DNA of 62,808 nucleotides from RECO01 sp050485385 (GTDB lineage Bacteria; Pseudomonadota; Alphaproteobacteria; Geminicoccales; Geminicoccaceae). The notes beneath the pieces are model-generated. The model was not told where the DNA came from, made no database searches, and worked only from the letters and a program-made list of their open reading frames with translations. The translations under genes were made by a program, and so were the position numbers. This document shows positions 26,025-33,533 of this stretch, piece after piece (the first letter of the stretch is position 1; each line of letters starts with the position of its first letter). Location: positions 1-62,808 of the forward strand of contig JBJHBG010000006.1 of NCBI GenBank assembly GCA_050485385.1. Direction: 5' to 3'.

Positions 26025-26593
26025 CAGTAGCGGACCCGCGTCAGGGTGTCGTCGGCGATCAGGGGCGGCGTGTCCTGCGAGCGATCGATCACCCAGGCGC
26101 GCTCCAGCTCGCGCTCGGCGAGCCGGTCGAGCGCCTCGGCACGGCTGCTGTTCTCGGTGAGCGGAATGCAGAAGTCGGCGGCGAGCCGTGCGGTCAGCGC
26201 CGTGCGGAAGAAGGGTGGGAACGTGGCCTCGGGCGGGCGGAACTGATAGGTCAGCACCACGCGGTCGGCGTCGCTGTGCAGTTCGTCGCCGAGGATGGCG
26301 TAGCGCGGGCTGGCGCCCCGGTTGTCGATGTAGAGGGCGCGCAGGAAATCGCCCGGCAGGGCGAACCGCTTGCGGAAATCGACCGGCGGCGGATCGGCGA
26401 GCGCCGTGAGTGCCGCGCGCTTCAGCGTGAACGACCAGGGGTGCGCCGCGAGGACCGCCTCCGTCACGAGCGGGTAGAGGGTTTGCGCGATCGACGCGGC
26501 GGCGTCGCCCGCATCGAGGCCGGTGATCGGCGTCGCGCCGAGCTTGACCAAGGCGGCGTTGCAGAGCTGCAGATCGGTAAGGGCGCTGGGCAT
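26024..26593 (-). CDS. phage tail tubular protein A-like (head-tail adaptor)
   Basis: The 189-residue protein has the gp11-type layout: ALTDLQLCNAALVKLGATPI at the start, then YPLVTEAVLAAHPWSFTLKRA, FALPGDFLRALYIDNRG and LTYQFRPPEATFPPFFRTAL, closing with LERAWVIDRSQ. It would sit between portal and nozzle. It is followed with a one-base overlap by the nozzle gene. Confidence 0.85.
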   Translation of the reverse strand: MPSALTDLQLCNAALVKLGATPITGLDAGDAAASIAQTLYPLVTEAVLAAHPWSFTLKRAALTALADPPPVDFRKRFALPGDFLRALYIDNRGASPRYAILGDELHSDADRVVLTYQFRPPEATFPPFFRTALTARLAADFCIPLTENSSRAEALDRLAERELERAWVIDRSQDTPPLIADDTLTRVRY

Positions 26594-26650
26594 GGTTCGG
26601 TCGACCTCCGGGCCGGGGCACGCCGGCGGCGATGCCGCTGGCGGCCGGAC

Positions 26651-26920
26651 TTACGCTCGCCAGCCTGGCCCGGCTTCGCCGGGCTGCTCGACGGTGACTT
26701 GGGAGCCGTCGTTGGTGGCGACGACGCGGATGAGGTGCTGCGGCGCGTCCCGCGTGGCGACGTTCATCAAGATGAAGTCCCCGGAGCGCAGAAGACGGGC
26801 CGCAGCATCGAAGTAGCCCATGCCATCGACCTCCTCGGCACGATCGCCGCTACGGTAGTGCCAAAGCGTGAAGCCATTGGCATAGGACAAGGCGCTCAAG
26901 CCGATCGGGTCGTAGGCCAT
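26651..26920 (-). CDS. small phage structural-module protein, 89 aa
   Basis: The start ATG 26920 is 5 bases after the capsid stop. The sequence reads ANGFTLWHYRSGDRAEEVDG, then GYFDAAARLLRSGDFILMNV, a pattern seen in short proteins directly after the capsid gene in many phages (FxLWxYRS, GYF, GD-hydrophobic). The function is unknown; it may decorate or finish the capsid. The longer upstream frame overlaps the capsid gene and is not used. Confidence 0.65.
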   Translation of the reverse strand: MAYDPIGLSALSYANGFTLWHYRSGDRAEEVDGMGYFDAAARLLRSGDFILMNVATRDAPQHLIRVVATNDGSQVTVEQPGEAGPGWRA

Positions 26921-26925
26921 GACGA

Positions 26926-27750
26926 TCAGGTTTCGTTGCAGACGAACTTCACGCAGCCAGCCGGATCGATCAGCCCGGCGCCCTGCGACATCCAGTTGGC
27001 AACGAAATGAGCGGCGCGCTCGCCGACCCAGCTGATGTCGCTGGTGACGTCCTGGCCGATGGCATGGCCGATGGCGCTCTTGTGGTACCAGTAACAGGTG
27101 CGCCGCTTGGCAGCGGCATCGAACGGCAAGCCGGAATGGGCAATCCACATGGTGCCCAGCCACGATTTCGCCTGCGTGCCCTGCCAAGGCAGATTCTCGG
27201 CACCGACATACTCGGTCGAGGCGAATTCCGGCAGGTCCAGGAGGTTGGCCCACTGCTTCCAGCCCACGACGGCGTAACGCTCGCCGTCGTCGGGCACGTC
27301 CTCGGCGCCGAGCGCTTCCAACGCCTGCAGCACCTTGGCCTTGGTCAGTGGCTTGGTCGCGTCGCCCACCACGTTGTCGCTCTCGTCGAGCGCGTCGATG
27401 ATGAGCTGGTCGGTCTGTCGGCCGAGGGCGTAGGCACCGGCGCGGGCGAGGGCTTGACGCTCGTCGATGTTGACCTTGAGTTCGTCGAGCTTGTCGATGT
27501 AGTCGCCGGCGTAATAGTCCGTCAGCGTCACCTCGATGGTCGAGTGCTCGGCGTTCATCTGCGGCACGAAATCGTGCCGCCCCTTGGTGCCGGCGAGGCC
27601 CTTGCCGATCTTCTGGAAGACGCAGGAACTGCCGCGCACGTTGTTGCGGACGCGGGCGGTGTGCCGGAGCTTGCTGCCCTGGCGCTGGAAGGCCTGATGC
27701 ACTTCGCCCTCGAACTGCTTGACGAAGGCACGGTCGATGGTCGTGGTCAT
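26926..27750 (-). CDS. phage major capsid protein
   Basis: The 274-residue protein opens MTTTIDRAFVKQFEGEVHQA and continues GSSCVFQKIGKGLAGTKGRH and ALARAGAYALGRQTDQLIID, the pattern of T7/phiKMV-like alphaproteobacterial capsid proteins. It would form the icosahedral shell. It follows the scaffold gene in transcription order after a 125-base gap and has GGGAG just upstream. Four cysteines (two near the C-terminus) are unusual for a capsid. The frame is intact. Confidence 0.82.
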   Translation of the reverse strand: MTTTIDRAFVKQFEGEVHQAFQRQGSKLRHTARVRNNVRGSSCVFQKIGKGLAGTKGRHDFVPQMNAEHSTIEVTLTDYYAGDYIDKLDELKVNIDERQALARAGAYALGRQTDQLIIDALDESDNVVGDATKPLTKAKVLQALEALGAEDVPDDGERYAVVGWKQWANLLDLPEFASTEYVGAENLPWQGTQAKSWLGTMWIAHSGLPFDAAAKRRTCYWYHKSAIGHAIGQDVTSDISWVGERAAHFVANWMSQGAGLIDPAGCVKFVCNET

Positions 27751-27875
27751 GGGAGTTTCCCGATCCTAGGGTTGGGGTACCGATCGCACGGCACCGGTTC
27801 TCCCGAGCGAGGGGCCGGCAGCTGGGCGAGGAACCGGCGGCCCGCACCAGGGCGGGTTGTCGCCGGTCGAAAGGC

Positions 27876-28676
27876 TCAGTCGCGGAACAGCCGCTCGAAG
27901 CCGCGGGTCACCTCGGCGATGAAGCTGGGGTCGCGCTCGCGCCAGTAGCGGGGGTCCTGCATCATGCGGCGCAGCGACGATTCGTCCGCGGCGGCGCTGG
28001 CACCCTCGCCGTGCATCACCTGCGGCTCGCGTGCCTGCATCATCGAACTCAGCGCCATGACGCCGTCGTAGCTGGACGCCAGCGTCTCGTAGACCTCGGG
28101 CGCCAGATTGGCCTTGCCCCAGGTGCGAAGCTGCTCGGCCGTCGCCTGCCACTGCTCGGCGCCACCGAAGGTCTGCTGCAGCCGCCCCAGTTCCTGCTGG
28201 ACGAACACCTCGCCATAGGCATCGCTGATGGCCGGCAGCAAGTACTCCTCGGCAAGCGCATAGACGAGCTGCGCCTGGGTCTGATTGAAGCCCGCCTCAT
28301 GCAGGCGGCGATTGATCTCGGGATCGATCTCGACGACCTCCGATCCGACCTCGATGCTGTAGTCGTCGGGCGTCGCGGGAATGCCCAAGGCCTCGCGCAG
28401 ACGGCCGGTGTCGGCCTCGTCCGCATCGTCGGGATGCGGCAGCATCCGGCTCATGCGCCGCTCCAGCTCGACATACGACTTCAAGAGCGCGTCGGTGCGG
28501 ACGGTGCCGGCGTTCGGATCCCAGAACTTCTCCGGCACGCCCTCGGGACGGTCGATCGCGGCGGCTGGCACCTCCGCCGTCACCTCCGGCGCGGTCGCCT
28601 CGCTGCCGTCGAACGGAGCGACGAGTCCCTCCTGGGCGTCGTCGAGCTCAGGGCTATTGGTCGGGTCGATCATCAC
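27876..28676 (-). CDS. phage capsid scaffold protein
   Basis: The 266-residue acidic protein has the scaffold layout: a disordered acidic N-terminus, then RPEGVPEKFWDPNAGTVRTD, KSYVELERRMSRMLP, ATPDDYSIEVG and helical FNQTQAQLVYALAEEYLLPA. T7-like scaffolds (gp9) guide capsid assembly and are lost on maturation. It overlaps the 94-residue gene at its start (ATGA). The C-terminus is basic (RGFERLFRD), as expected for capsid contact. Confidence 0.82.
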   Translation of the reverse strand: MMIDPTNSPELDDAQEGLVAPFDGSEATAPEVTAEVPAAAIDRPEGVPEKFWDPNAGTVRTDALLKSYVELERRMSRMLPHPDDADEADTGRLREALGIPATPDDYSIEVGSEVVEIDPEINRRLHEAGFNQTQAQLVYALAEEYLLPAISDAYGEVFVQQELGRLQQTFGGAEQWQATAEQLRTWGKANLAPEVYETLASSYDGVMALSSMMQAREPQVMHGEGASAAADESSLRRMMQDPRYWRERDPSFIAEVTRGFERLFRD

Positions 28677-28957
28677 TCCAAATCTCCGGAAGGCGCGCGA
28701 CGTGCGGTCGCGACGAGGTGGCGGAGGTGGACGACGACGCTGCGCTGTCCCTCCAGGTGACGAAGCTCGGCATCGCTGGCCGACGGCGGCAGAACACGGT
28801 CGAGGTAGCGCCGCTGTAGGTGCGCCAGGAGCGCGGTGCCGGCAGCGGTGCCCAGCGAGCCGCGAACGACGGCCAGCAGTTCGTCGGCGTGACCGACGAC
28901 CCGCGCCTCGCCCGCAGGCATCGAAAGGTCGGTCGGGATGGCCATGGTCTCGCTCAT
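28673..28957 (-). CDS. small phage-module protein, 94 aa
   Basis: I do not recognise a family. The protein is helical and Leu/Arg-rich (LLAHLQRRYLDRVLPPSASD, then LRHLEGQRSVVVHLRHLVAT). It overlaps the portal stop by ATGA and the scaffold start by ATGA, so it is translated as part of the head operon. I chose ATG 28957 for that overlap. Confidence 0.65.
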   Translation of the reverse strand: MSETMAIPTDLSMPAGEARVVGHADELLAVVRGSLGTAAGTALLAHLQRRYLDRVLPPSASDAELRHLEGQRSVVVHLRHLVATARRAPSGDLE

Positions 28958-30462
28958 GCGCCCGCCACCGCTTGAACCAGTTCGCCGAGCACGTCCTCGG
29001 CGCTCACCGCTGTCGTGGCCGGCTCGCGGACCAGTTCGCCCGGCACGCCGAGCCGGCGCGCGAGCCACCGGGCGACGGCCGCTTCGTCGACGACCTCGGC
29101 ACCGGCGGCGCCGAGCTGGCGGGTCTGTTCGAGCCACAGGACGACGTGCTGGACGTCGCTCCTCGCCTGGGCACGCGCGAGCGGCCCCTGATGGCGAACC
29201 TCCGTGACGCGGCGGTCCAAGATGACCGGCGGCAGCTCACCCCGGCGGACCAGTATGGCGAGGCCACGACGCAGGAGCGGATCGATCAGCTCGGCCTGGA
29301 GCCGGCCGTAGATCGCGCCGAGCAGCCTGGCGGCCTCCGCCGTGCGCTCCAGGATCTCCGTTGCCGTCATGCGCGGCCCCTGAGCCGGACCCAGCCGATC
29401 CACCAAAAGCGCGTGGCGGATGCGGGAGCGAAGGTCGTTCAGCACCAGCTCGGAGACGTCGAACCGGCCGGGCGTCGACAGCGGCGTGAGGCCGCTCGAG
29501 CCCGGCGCCTTGGGAATGATGGCGCCAGGTACGAGACGGATGTTGTGGGGATTGAGCACGCCGTCGTCGTCGGCCTGCCACATGCCGGTGACCGCCATCG
29601 AGGCATTCCTCAAGACCAGCTCGACCACCTTGTTCGCGGTCTTGATGTCGGGCAGCGCCGTCATCACGGGCGAGCGGCCATAGGCCTCGCCGGCACCCTT
29701 GTTCCAGCGAAAGGTGAGGAAGGGTGAGGTTTGGAACGTGCCCTCGTCGAGGACGTGGGGGCTGCCGTGGACGCCGTCCGGCAGGAAAGCCGTGTAGCCG
29801 TAGCCGTTACCGCTCGCGAGCACCGCCTCCACCACGTCGACTTGGCGCTGCGGCTCGTCCTCGATCGCCTTGGCGAGCCGCTCCGGCAGCCGCTCGTGGC
29901 CGTAGCGGCCGATCAGCTCGGCGGCGCGCAGGCGGTTGATGCGAAAGTGGCCACGGATCTGACCGCCCGGCCCGGCATCGACATAGACGTCGGCCATCGG
30001 CACGGCGGTGAAGCGAAAGGCGCTGGCGGCGCCGGTCGGCGCCTCCTCGAAGGCAAGCGTGGCGGTGCCGACGCAAGCGAGGTCCAGGAAACACTGGTGC
30101 AACTCGACGGCGAAGTTCGACCGATGGAACTGGACCAGCGTGCGGCGGCCCGCCTCCTCCAGCGTCGGCGCCAGCACCGCCACCTCCTCGTCGGTGAGCC
30201 CGACCGCGGGCTCCAGCGCCAACCAGTCCGACCACGGCGGCATGAGTTCGGCGAGCAGGCTGGCGGCAAGTTGATCCACTGCGTCGGCGGCGGTGCCGTC
30301 GTACATGCTGTCGACCGGCTGCCGACCCGCTGCGGCACGCGTCGCGTCGCGTTGCGGCAGGGCGTAGGCGTAGCAGTCGCGCCAAAGCCCGTCCCACACC
30401 GCGCGCCGCTCGGTCGCCGAGCGGTAGCGGGCAAGCAGTTCGGGGAGAGCCGGTTGCGGCAT
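28954..30462 (-). CDS. phage portal (head-tail connector) protein
   Basis: The 502-residue protein matches the T7 gp8-type portal: LLARYRSATERRAVWDGLWR, YDGTAADAVDQLAASLLAEL with WSDWLALEPAVGL, ADVYVDAGPGGQIRG, TFRWNKGAGEAYGRSPVM, ALPDIKTANKVVELVLRNAS and MTATEILERTAEAARLLGAI. It forms the 12-fold ring through which DNA passes. Its ATG is 38 bases downstream of a predicted -10 (TACGCA) and has a GATAGG operator box in the leader, so it starts the main operon. Confidence 0.88.
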   Translation of the reverse strand: MPQPALPELLARYRSATERRAVWDGLWRDCYAYALPQRDATRAAAGRQPVDSMYDGTAADAVDQLAASLLAELMPPWSDWLALEPAVGLTDEEVAVLAPTLEEAGRRTLVQFHRSNFAVELHQCFLDLACVGTATLAFEEAPTGAASAFRFTAVPMADVYVDAGPGGQIRGHFRINRLRAAELIGRYGHERLPERLAKAIEDEPQRQVDVVEAVLASGNGYGYTAFLPDGVHGSPHVLDEGTFQTSPFLTFRWNKGAGEAYGRSPVMTALPDIKTANKVVELVLRNASMAVTGMWQADDDGVLNPHNIRLVPGAIIPKAPGSSGLTPLSTPGRFDVSELVLNDLRSRIRHALLVDRLGPAQGPRMTATEILERTAEAARLLGAIYGRLQAELIDPLLRRGLAILVRRGELPPVILDRRVTEVRHQGPLARAQARSDVQHVVLWLEQTRQLGAAGAEVVDEAAVARWLARRLGVPGELVREPATTAVSAEDVLGELVQAVAGA

Positions 30463-30478
30463 GGACGCCTCACGTGAG

Positions 30479-30552
30479 ATAGGAAAATAAACTTATCGCT
30501 GCGTAACCCATCCCCGACCGACGGTCAAGTCGTATGCGGCTTATTTTCCTAT
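30479..30552. promoter_or_regulatory. portal-operon promoter with paired GATAGG operator boxes
   Basis: On the minus strand TTGACC (30523-30528), a 17-base spacer and TACGCA (30500-30505) make a good sigma-70 promoter for the portal operon. A perfect 12-base inverted repeat, ATAGGAAAATAA at 30479-30490 and its reverse complement at 30541-30552, brackets the promoter, with the first copy just downstream of the likely start point. The same GATAGG core recurs beside the S24-type regulator gene. The AT-rich repeat stands out sharply in this GC-rich DNA. Confidence 0.65.
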
Positions 30553-30935
30553 ATCCCGTAGATTCGATGGCCGGCGCGACGCAGCACCGCGAACAGCCCG
30601 AACGGCGTGAGCGGCCGCAGCCCGGTCAGGCCGATCGCCTGCTTGGCCACCTCGACGCAGCTCATCGGCCGCAGCCAGCCGGACCCGCCAGGGCGCGGCC
30701 GGCGACGCAGCGCCACCACGCGATGCCCCCTGGCGACCAGGCGGGCGATGATCTCGTCCGGTTCCTGCGGTCCGTAGACCCGAAAGACCAGCCGTCCGAG
30801 GAGCCAGTCGCAGGCGACCCACTCACCCGCTTCGTCGGCGACGACGACGAAGCAGTGGCGAAAGCCGGGCCGCAGCCAGGTCAGCCAGGGAACCTGGCGT
30901 TGGTTGGTGAACACGACGAGCGAGTCGGGCGGCAC
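30549..30935 (-). CDS. phage-module protein with His/Cys signature, unknown function
   Basis: The 128-residue protein reads WLRPGFRHCFVVVADEAGEW in its first third and MSCVEVAKQAIGLTGLRPLT in its last. The spacing of a conserved His-Cys early and a Cys-Val-Glu helix late resembles small proteins seen beside podovirus-like modules, and could be a permuted NlpC/P60-like fold (weak inference). The start is GTG at 30935 with GGAGG seven bases upstream. It is divergent from the regulator, and GATAGG boxes lie on both sides of it, so it is probably controlled with the structural genes. Confidence 0.6.
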   Translation of the reverse strand: MPPDSLVVFTNQRQVPWLTWLRPGFRHCFVVVADEAGEWVACDWLLGRLVFRVYGPQEPDEIIARLVARGHRVVALRRRPRPGGSGWLRPMSCVEVAKQAIGLTGLRPLTPFGLFAVLRRAGHRIYGI

Positions 30936-30953
30936 GACGGGCCTCCAAAGGTG

Positions 30954-31043
30954 TCGAGATAGGTATCATATCCTGTTTACCTCGAAACCGTCATCCTCGT
31001 GCATGGGCTTTGACTCCAACGGAGCCCTTTCCTATCGTCTATC
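30954..31043. promoter_or_regulatory. divergent control region with GATAGG boxes
   Basis: Between the divergent 128-residue gene and the regulator lie TCGAGATAGGTATCATATCC (30954-30973), with a matching CTCGA arm at 30981-30985, and TTTCCTATCGTCTATCG (31028-31044), which reads as two GATAG boxes on the minus strand. Together with the boxes at 30479 and 30541 they form four sites of one core, GATAGG(A/T). They are likely operators for the adjacent HTH protein. Confidence 0.55.
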
Positions 31044-31063
31044 GAAACGCGAGGTCGTCGGCG

Positions 31064-31690
31064 ATGTTGAGCCATCAGGACGTTTGGCGCGGGGTGGATC
31101 GCCTCGCCGAAGTTAATGGGTTGTCGCCCTCCGGACTCGCGCGCCGCGCCGGTCTGGACCCCACCACCTTCAACAAGAGCAAGCGCAACACCCGCGACGG
31201 TCGCCCGCGTTGGCCCAGCACGGAAAGCTTGTCGAAGATCCTGGAAGCGACGCAGACCACGCTCGGCGAGTTCGTCAGCCTGGTGCAGCCGGGCACGAGC
31301 GTCGCCGCTCGCGCCACCATTCCCTGTCTCCGCCTGTCCGCGGCCGACCTCGGCCAGTTCGACGGCGCCGGCTTTCCCAAAGCCGGTTTCGAGCGTGTCG
31401 AGTTGAGCCACCTGGACGCCCGCCACCTCTACGCGCTTGAGATCGACCGCGACGACTACGTCCCGATCTTCCGCAATGGCGACACGGTGCTGGTCTCGCC
31501 CGGCGTCGGCGTGCGGCGGCTCGACCGCATCGCCCTGATGCCCAAGGCGGGGGCCTTGCGCCTCGGCGTCCTCCAGCGCCGCACCGCCGAGCGGCTGACG
31601 CTCGCCCATTTCGCCGACGTCGACCGGACCACCGGCTTCGCACCGAGCGACGTTGCCTGGGTTGCGCGCATCGTCTGGGCCTCGCAGTGA
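31064..31690 (+). CDS. Cro/CI-HTH, S24-fold regulator lacking catalytic Ser and Lys
   Basis: Residues 1-70 are an HTH (GVDRLAEVNGLSPSGLARRA, then LDPTTFNKSKR). Residues 120-208 are a LexA/S24-like C-terminus ending in the family signature ARIVWASQ. In S24 proteins the catalytic Ser lies in GDSM; here the aligned segment is RDDYVP, so Ser is Asp131. The catalytic Lys of the MAK segment is Gly168 in LRLGVL. Autocleavage should therefore not occur. ATG 31064 is chosen over 31010 because it starts at the family N-terminus and has GAGG upstream. Its stop overlaps the GTG of the transglycosylase gene. Confidence 0.82.
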   Translation: MLSHQDVWRGVDRLAEVNGLSPSGLARRAGLDPTTFNKSKRNTRDGRPRWPSTESLSKILEATQTTLGEFVSLVQPGTSVAARATIPCLRLSAADLGQFDGAGFPKAGFERVELSHLDARHLYALEIDRDDYVPIFRNGDTVLVSPGVGVRRLDRIALMPKAGALRLGVLQRRTAERLTLAHFADVDRTTGFAPSDVAWVARIVWASQ

Positions 31691-32676
31691 CCGGGCCGCA
31701 CCGTTTCCACCGCCGCGCCTGCCTCGCCGCGCTGGCCGCCGCCGGCGCCGCGCTCGGCGCGCCGCGCCGCCCGCGCGCCGAGACCTTCGGCGACTTTCTC
31801 GCCACCATGCGCGCCCGCGCCCTCGACGAGGGCGTGCGACCCGCCACCGTCGATGGCGCCTTCGGCGGCCTCACGCTGGCCGACGACGTGATCGCCCTCG
31901 ATCGCCGCCAGCCCGAGGGCCGCATCACCTTCACCACCTATCGCGACCGCGTCGTCAGCCGCGCGCGCATCGACGGCGCGCGGGTCCGCTATGCGGAGCA
32001 GGCCAGCCTGCTGGAGCCGATCGGCGCCGCGTTCGGCGTCTCGCCGCGCATCATCGTCGCGCTCTGGGGCATCGAGTCCAGCTTCGGTCAAGTTACCGGC
32101 AACCACGAGGTCGTCCGCTCGGTCGCGTCACTCGCCTACGACGGCCGAAGGCGGGATCTGTTCAGTCGGGAACTGATCGCGGCCTTGGTCATCATGGACC
32201 GCACGCCGCTCGGCGTTGCCGATCTCTACGGGTCGTGGGCGGGGGCCATGGGCCAAGCCCAGTTCCTGCCGTCGACCTATCTCGACCACGCCATCGACCA
32301 CGACGGCAACGGCTGGGCCGACATCTGGCGGAGCCAGCCGGACGTATTCGCCTCGATGGCCAACTACCTGCGCGCCATCGGCTGGGACGCACGCTACCGC
32401 TGGGGGCGCGAGGTGAGCCGGCCAGGCGGCTTCGACGGCCTGCCCGTCGGCCGCGACGACAAGCGGCCGCTAGCCTTCTGGGAAGCCGCCGGCGTCCGCC
32501 AAGCGGACGGCGGCCCGCTGCCGATGGCGCCCATCGATGCCGGTCTGATCCTGACCGACGACGGCGCTGGGCCAGCCTACCTCGTCTACGACAATTTCGA
32601 CGTGCTGATGCGCTGGAACCGGTCCACCTTCTTCGCCTTGAGTGTCGGGCTATTGAGCGATACGATAAGCGCCTGA
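31687..32676 (+). CDS. lytic murein transglycosylase (MltB type)
   Basis: The 329-residue exported enzyme (signal to about residue 31, with an RR near the start) cleaves the MurNAc-GlcNAc bond of peptidoglycan. The catalytic Glu is Glu130 in ALWGIESSFG, followed by SWAGAMGQAQFLPSTYLDHA and DGNGWADIWRSQPDVFASMA, both diagnostic of the MltB group. The start is GTG, overlapping the regulator stop (GTGA). It heads the chromosomal run of cell-wall genes rlpA and dacC, so I do not read it as a phage lysin. Confidence 0.9.
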   Translation: MTGPHRFHRRACLAALAAAGAALGAPRRPRAETFGDFLATMRARALDEGVRPATVDGAFGGLTLADDVIALDRRQPEGRITFTTYRDRVVSRARIDGARVRYAEQASLLEPIGAAFGVSPRIIVALWGIESSFGQVTGNHEVVRSVASLAYDGRRRDLFSRELIAALVIMDRTPLGVADLYGSWAGAMGQAQFLPSTYLDHAIDHDGNGWADIWRSQPDVFASMANYLRAIGWDARYRWGREVSRPGGFDGLPVGRDDKRPLAFWEAAGVRQADGGPLPMAPIDAGLILTDDGAGPAYLVYDNFDVLMRWNRSTFFALSVGLLSDTISA

Positions 32677-32706
32677 CATTTCAGCCACATGCACGGCGTC
32701 GTTCGC

Positions 32707-33519
32707 ATGAAACCTTCGATCCGGCTTCTAAGTGTGCTCATGCTCGGCCTGGTGCTGGCCGCCTGCGGTTCCAGAGGCCCCGGCGTCCCCAGCGGCGACG
32801 GCGGCCACTACAAGCTCGGCAGGCCCTACCAGATCAACGGCCAGTGGTACCATCCGGCCTACGATCCGAACTACCGATCGATCGGCATCGCCTCCTGGTA
32901 CGGTGATCCGTTCCACGGCCGGCAGACGGCCAACGGTGAGCGCTTCGACAAGCGTCTGTTGTCCGCAGCTCATCCAACCCTGCCGCTGCCGAGCTACGTC
33001 CGGGTGCGCAACCTGGAGAACGGCCGCGAGTTGGTGCTTCGGGTCAACGACCGTGGCCCGTTCGCCGGCAACCGGATCATCGATCTGTCCGAGGCTGCCG
33101 CCCACGAACTGGGATTCAAGGAGCAGGGTCTCGCCAGGGTCGAGGTGCAATTTCTCCGGCTCGCCGCGTCGACCGGAACACCGCCCTCGCCCACGGTGGC
33201 GAGCAGCCCTGTCTCCGCCCCGACGCGCGTCGCCAGCCACACGCGCCCGACCTGCGCCACGTTCGACATTCAGGTCGCTGCCTTCGCCGACGATGGCAAC
33301 GCCCGTGCCGCCCGCGCGATGCTGCGCCGCCAACTGGGCAGCGGCGTCGAGGTGCGGACGGAACGTGGAAGCGACTTGACGAACCTGCGCGTCGGCCCCC
33401 TCATCGGCGATGCCAACGCGCAGGCCGTGCTGCGCCGGGTCGTCGCCGCCGACTTCCGCGACGCCTATCTCGCTCCCGCCAGCGGGAGCGGGGCCGGCTG
33501 CACGGTCGCCCGGGCCTGA
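32707..33519 (+). CDS. rlpA: septal ring lytic transglycosylase RlpA, lipoprotein
   Basis: With the ATG at 32707 the product has a clean lipoprotein signal, lipobox LAAC (Cys20). The double-psi barrel RlpA domain follows: GIASWYGDPFHGRQTANGER, PLPSYVRVRNLENGRELVLR, and VNDRGPFAGNRIIDLS, which contains the catalytic Asp. After a Pro/Thr-rich linker a C-terminal SPOR domain (FDIQVAAFADDGNARAARAM) binds denuded septal glycan. An earlier in-frame ATG at 32689 is possible; neither has a clear ribosome site. It precedes dacC by 14 bases. Confidence 0.9.
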   Translation: MKPSIRLLSVLMLGLVLAACGSRGPGVPSGDGGHYKLGRPYQINGQWYHPAYDPNYRSIGIASWYGDPFHGRQTANGERFDKRLLSAAHPTLPLPSYVRVRNLENGRELVLRVNDRGPFAGNRIIDLSEAAAHELGFKEQGLARVEVQFLRLAASTGTPPSPTVASSPVSAPTRVASHTRPTCATFDIQVAAFADDGNARAARAMLRRQLGSGVEVRTERGSDLTNLRVGPLIGDANAQAVLRRVVAADFRDAYLAPASGSGAGCTVARA

Positions 33520-33533
33520 AGGGAGGCTCCGCC

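Noticed and set aside
22064..31000. tRNA-Ser 3' end as attB with a repeat (attR) at the other module end
   Set aside because: I found no second copy of the tRNA 3' sequence near 30.5-31.7 kb, and the phage genes lie on the 5' side of the tRNA, opposite to the usual arrangement.
31687..32676. Lytic transglycosylase as the phage endolysin
   Set aside because: It has an MltB domain plan with a signal peptide and heads the conserved rlpA-dacC cell-wall run, so it is more likely a host gene.
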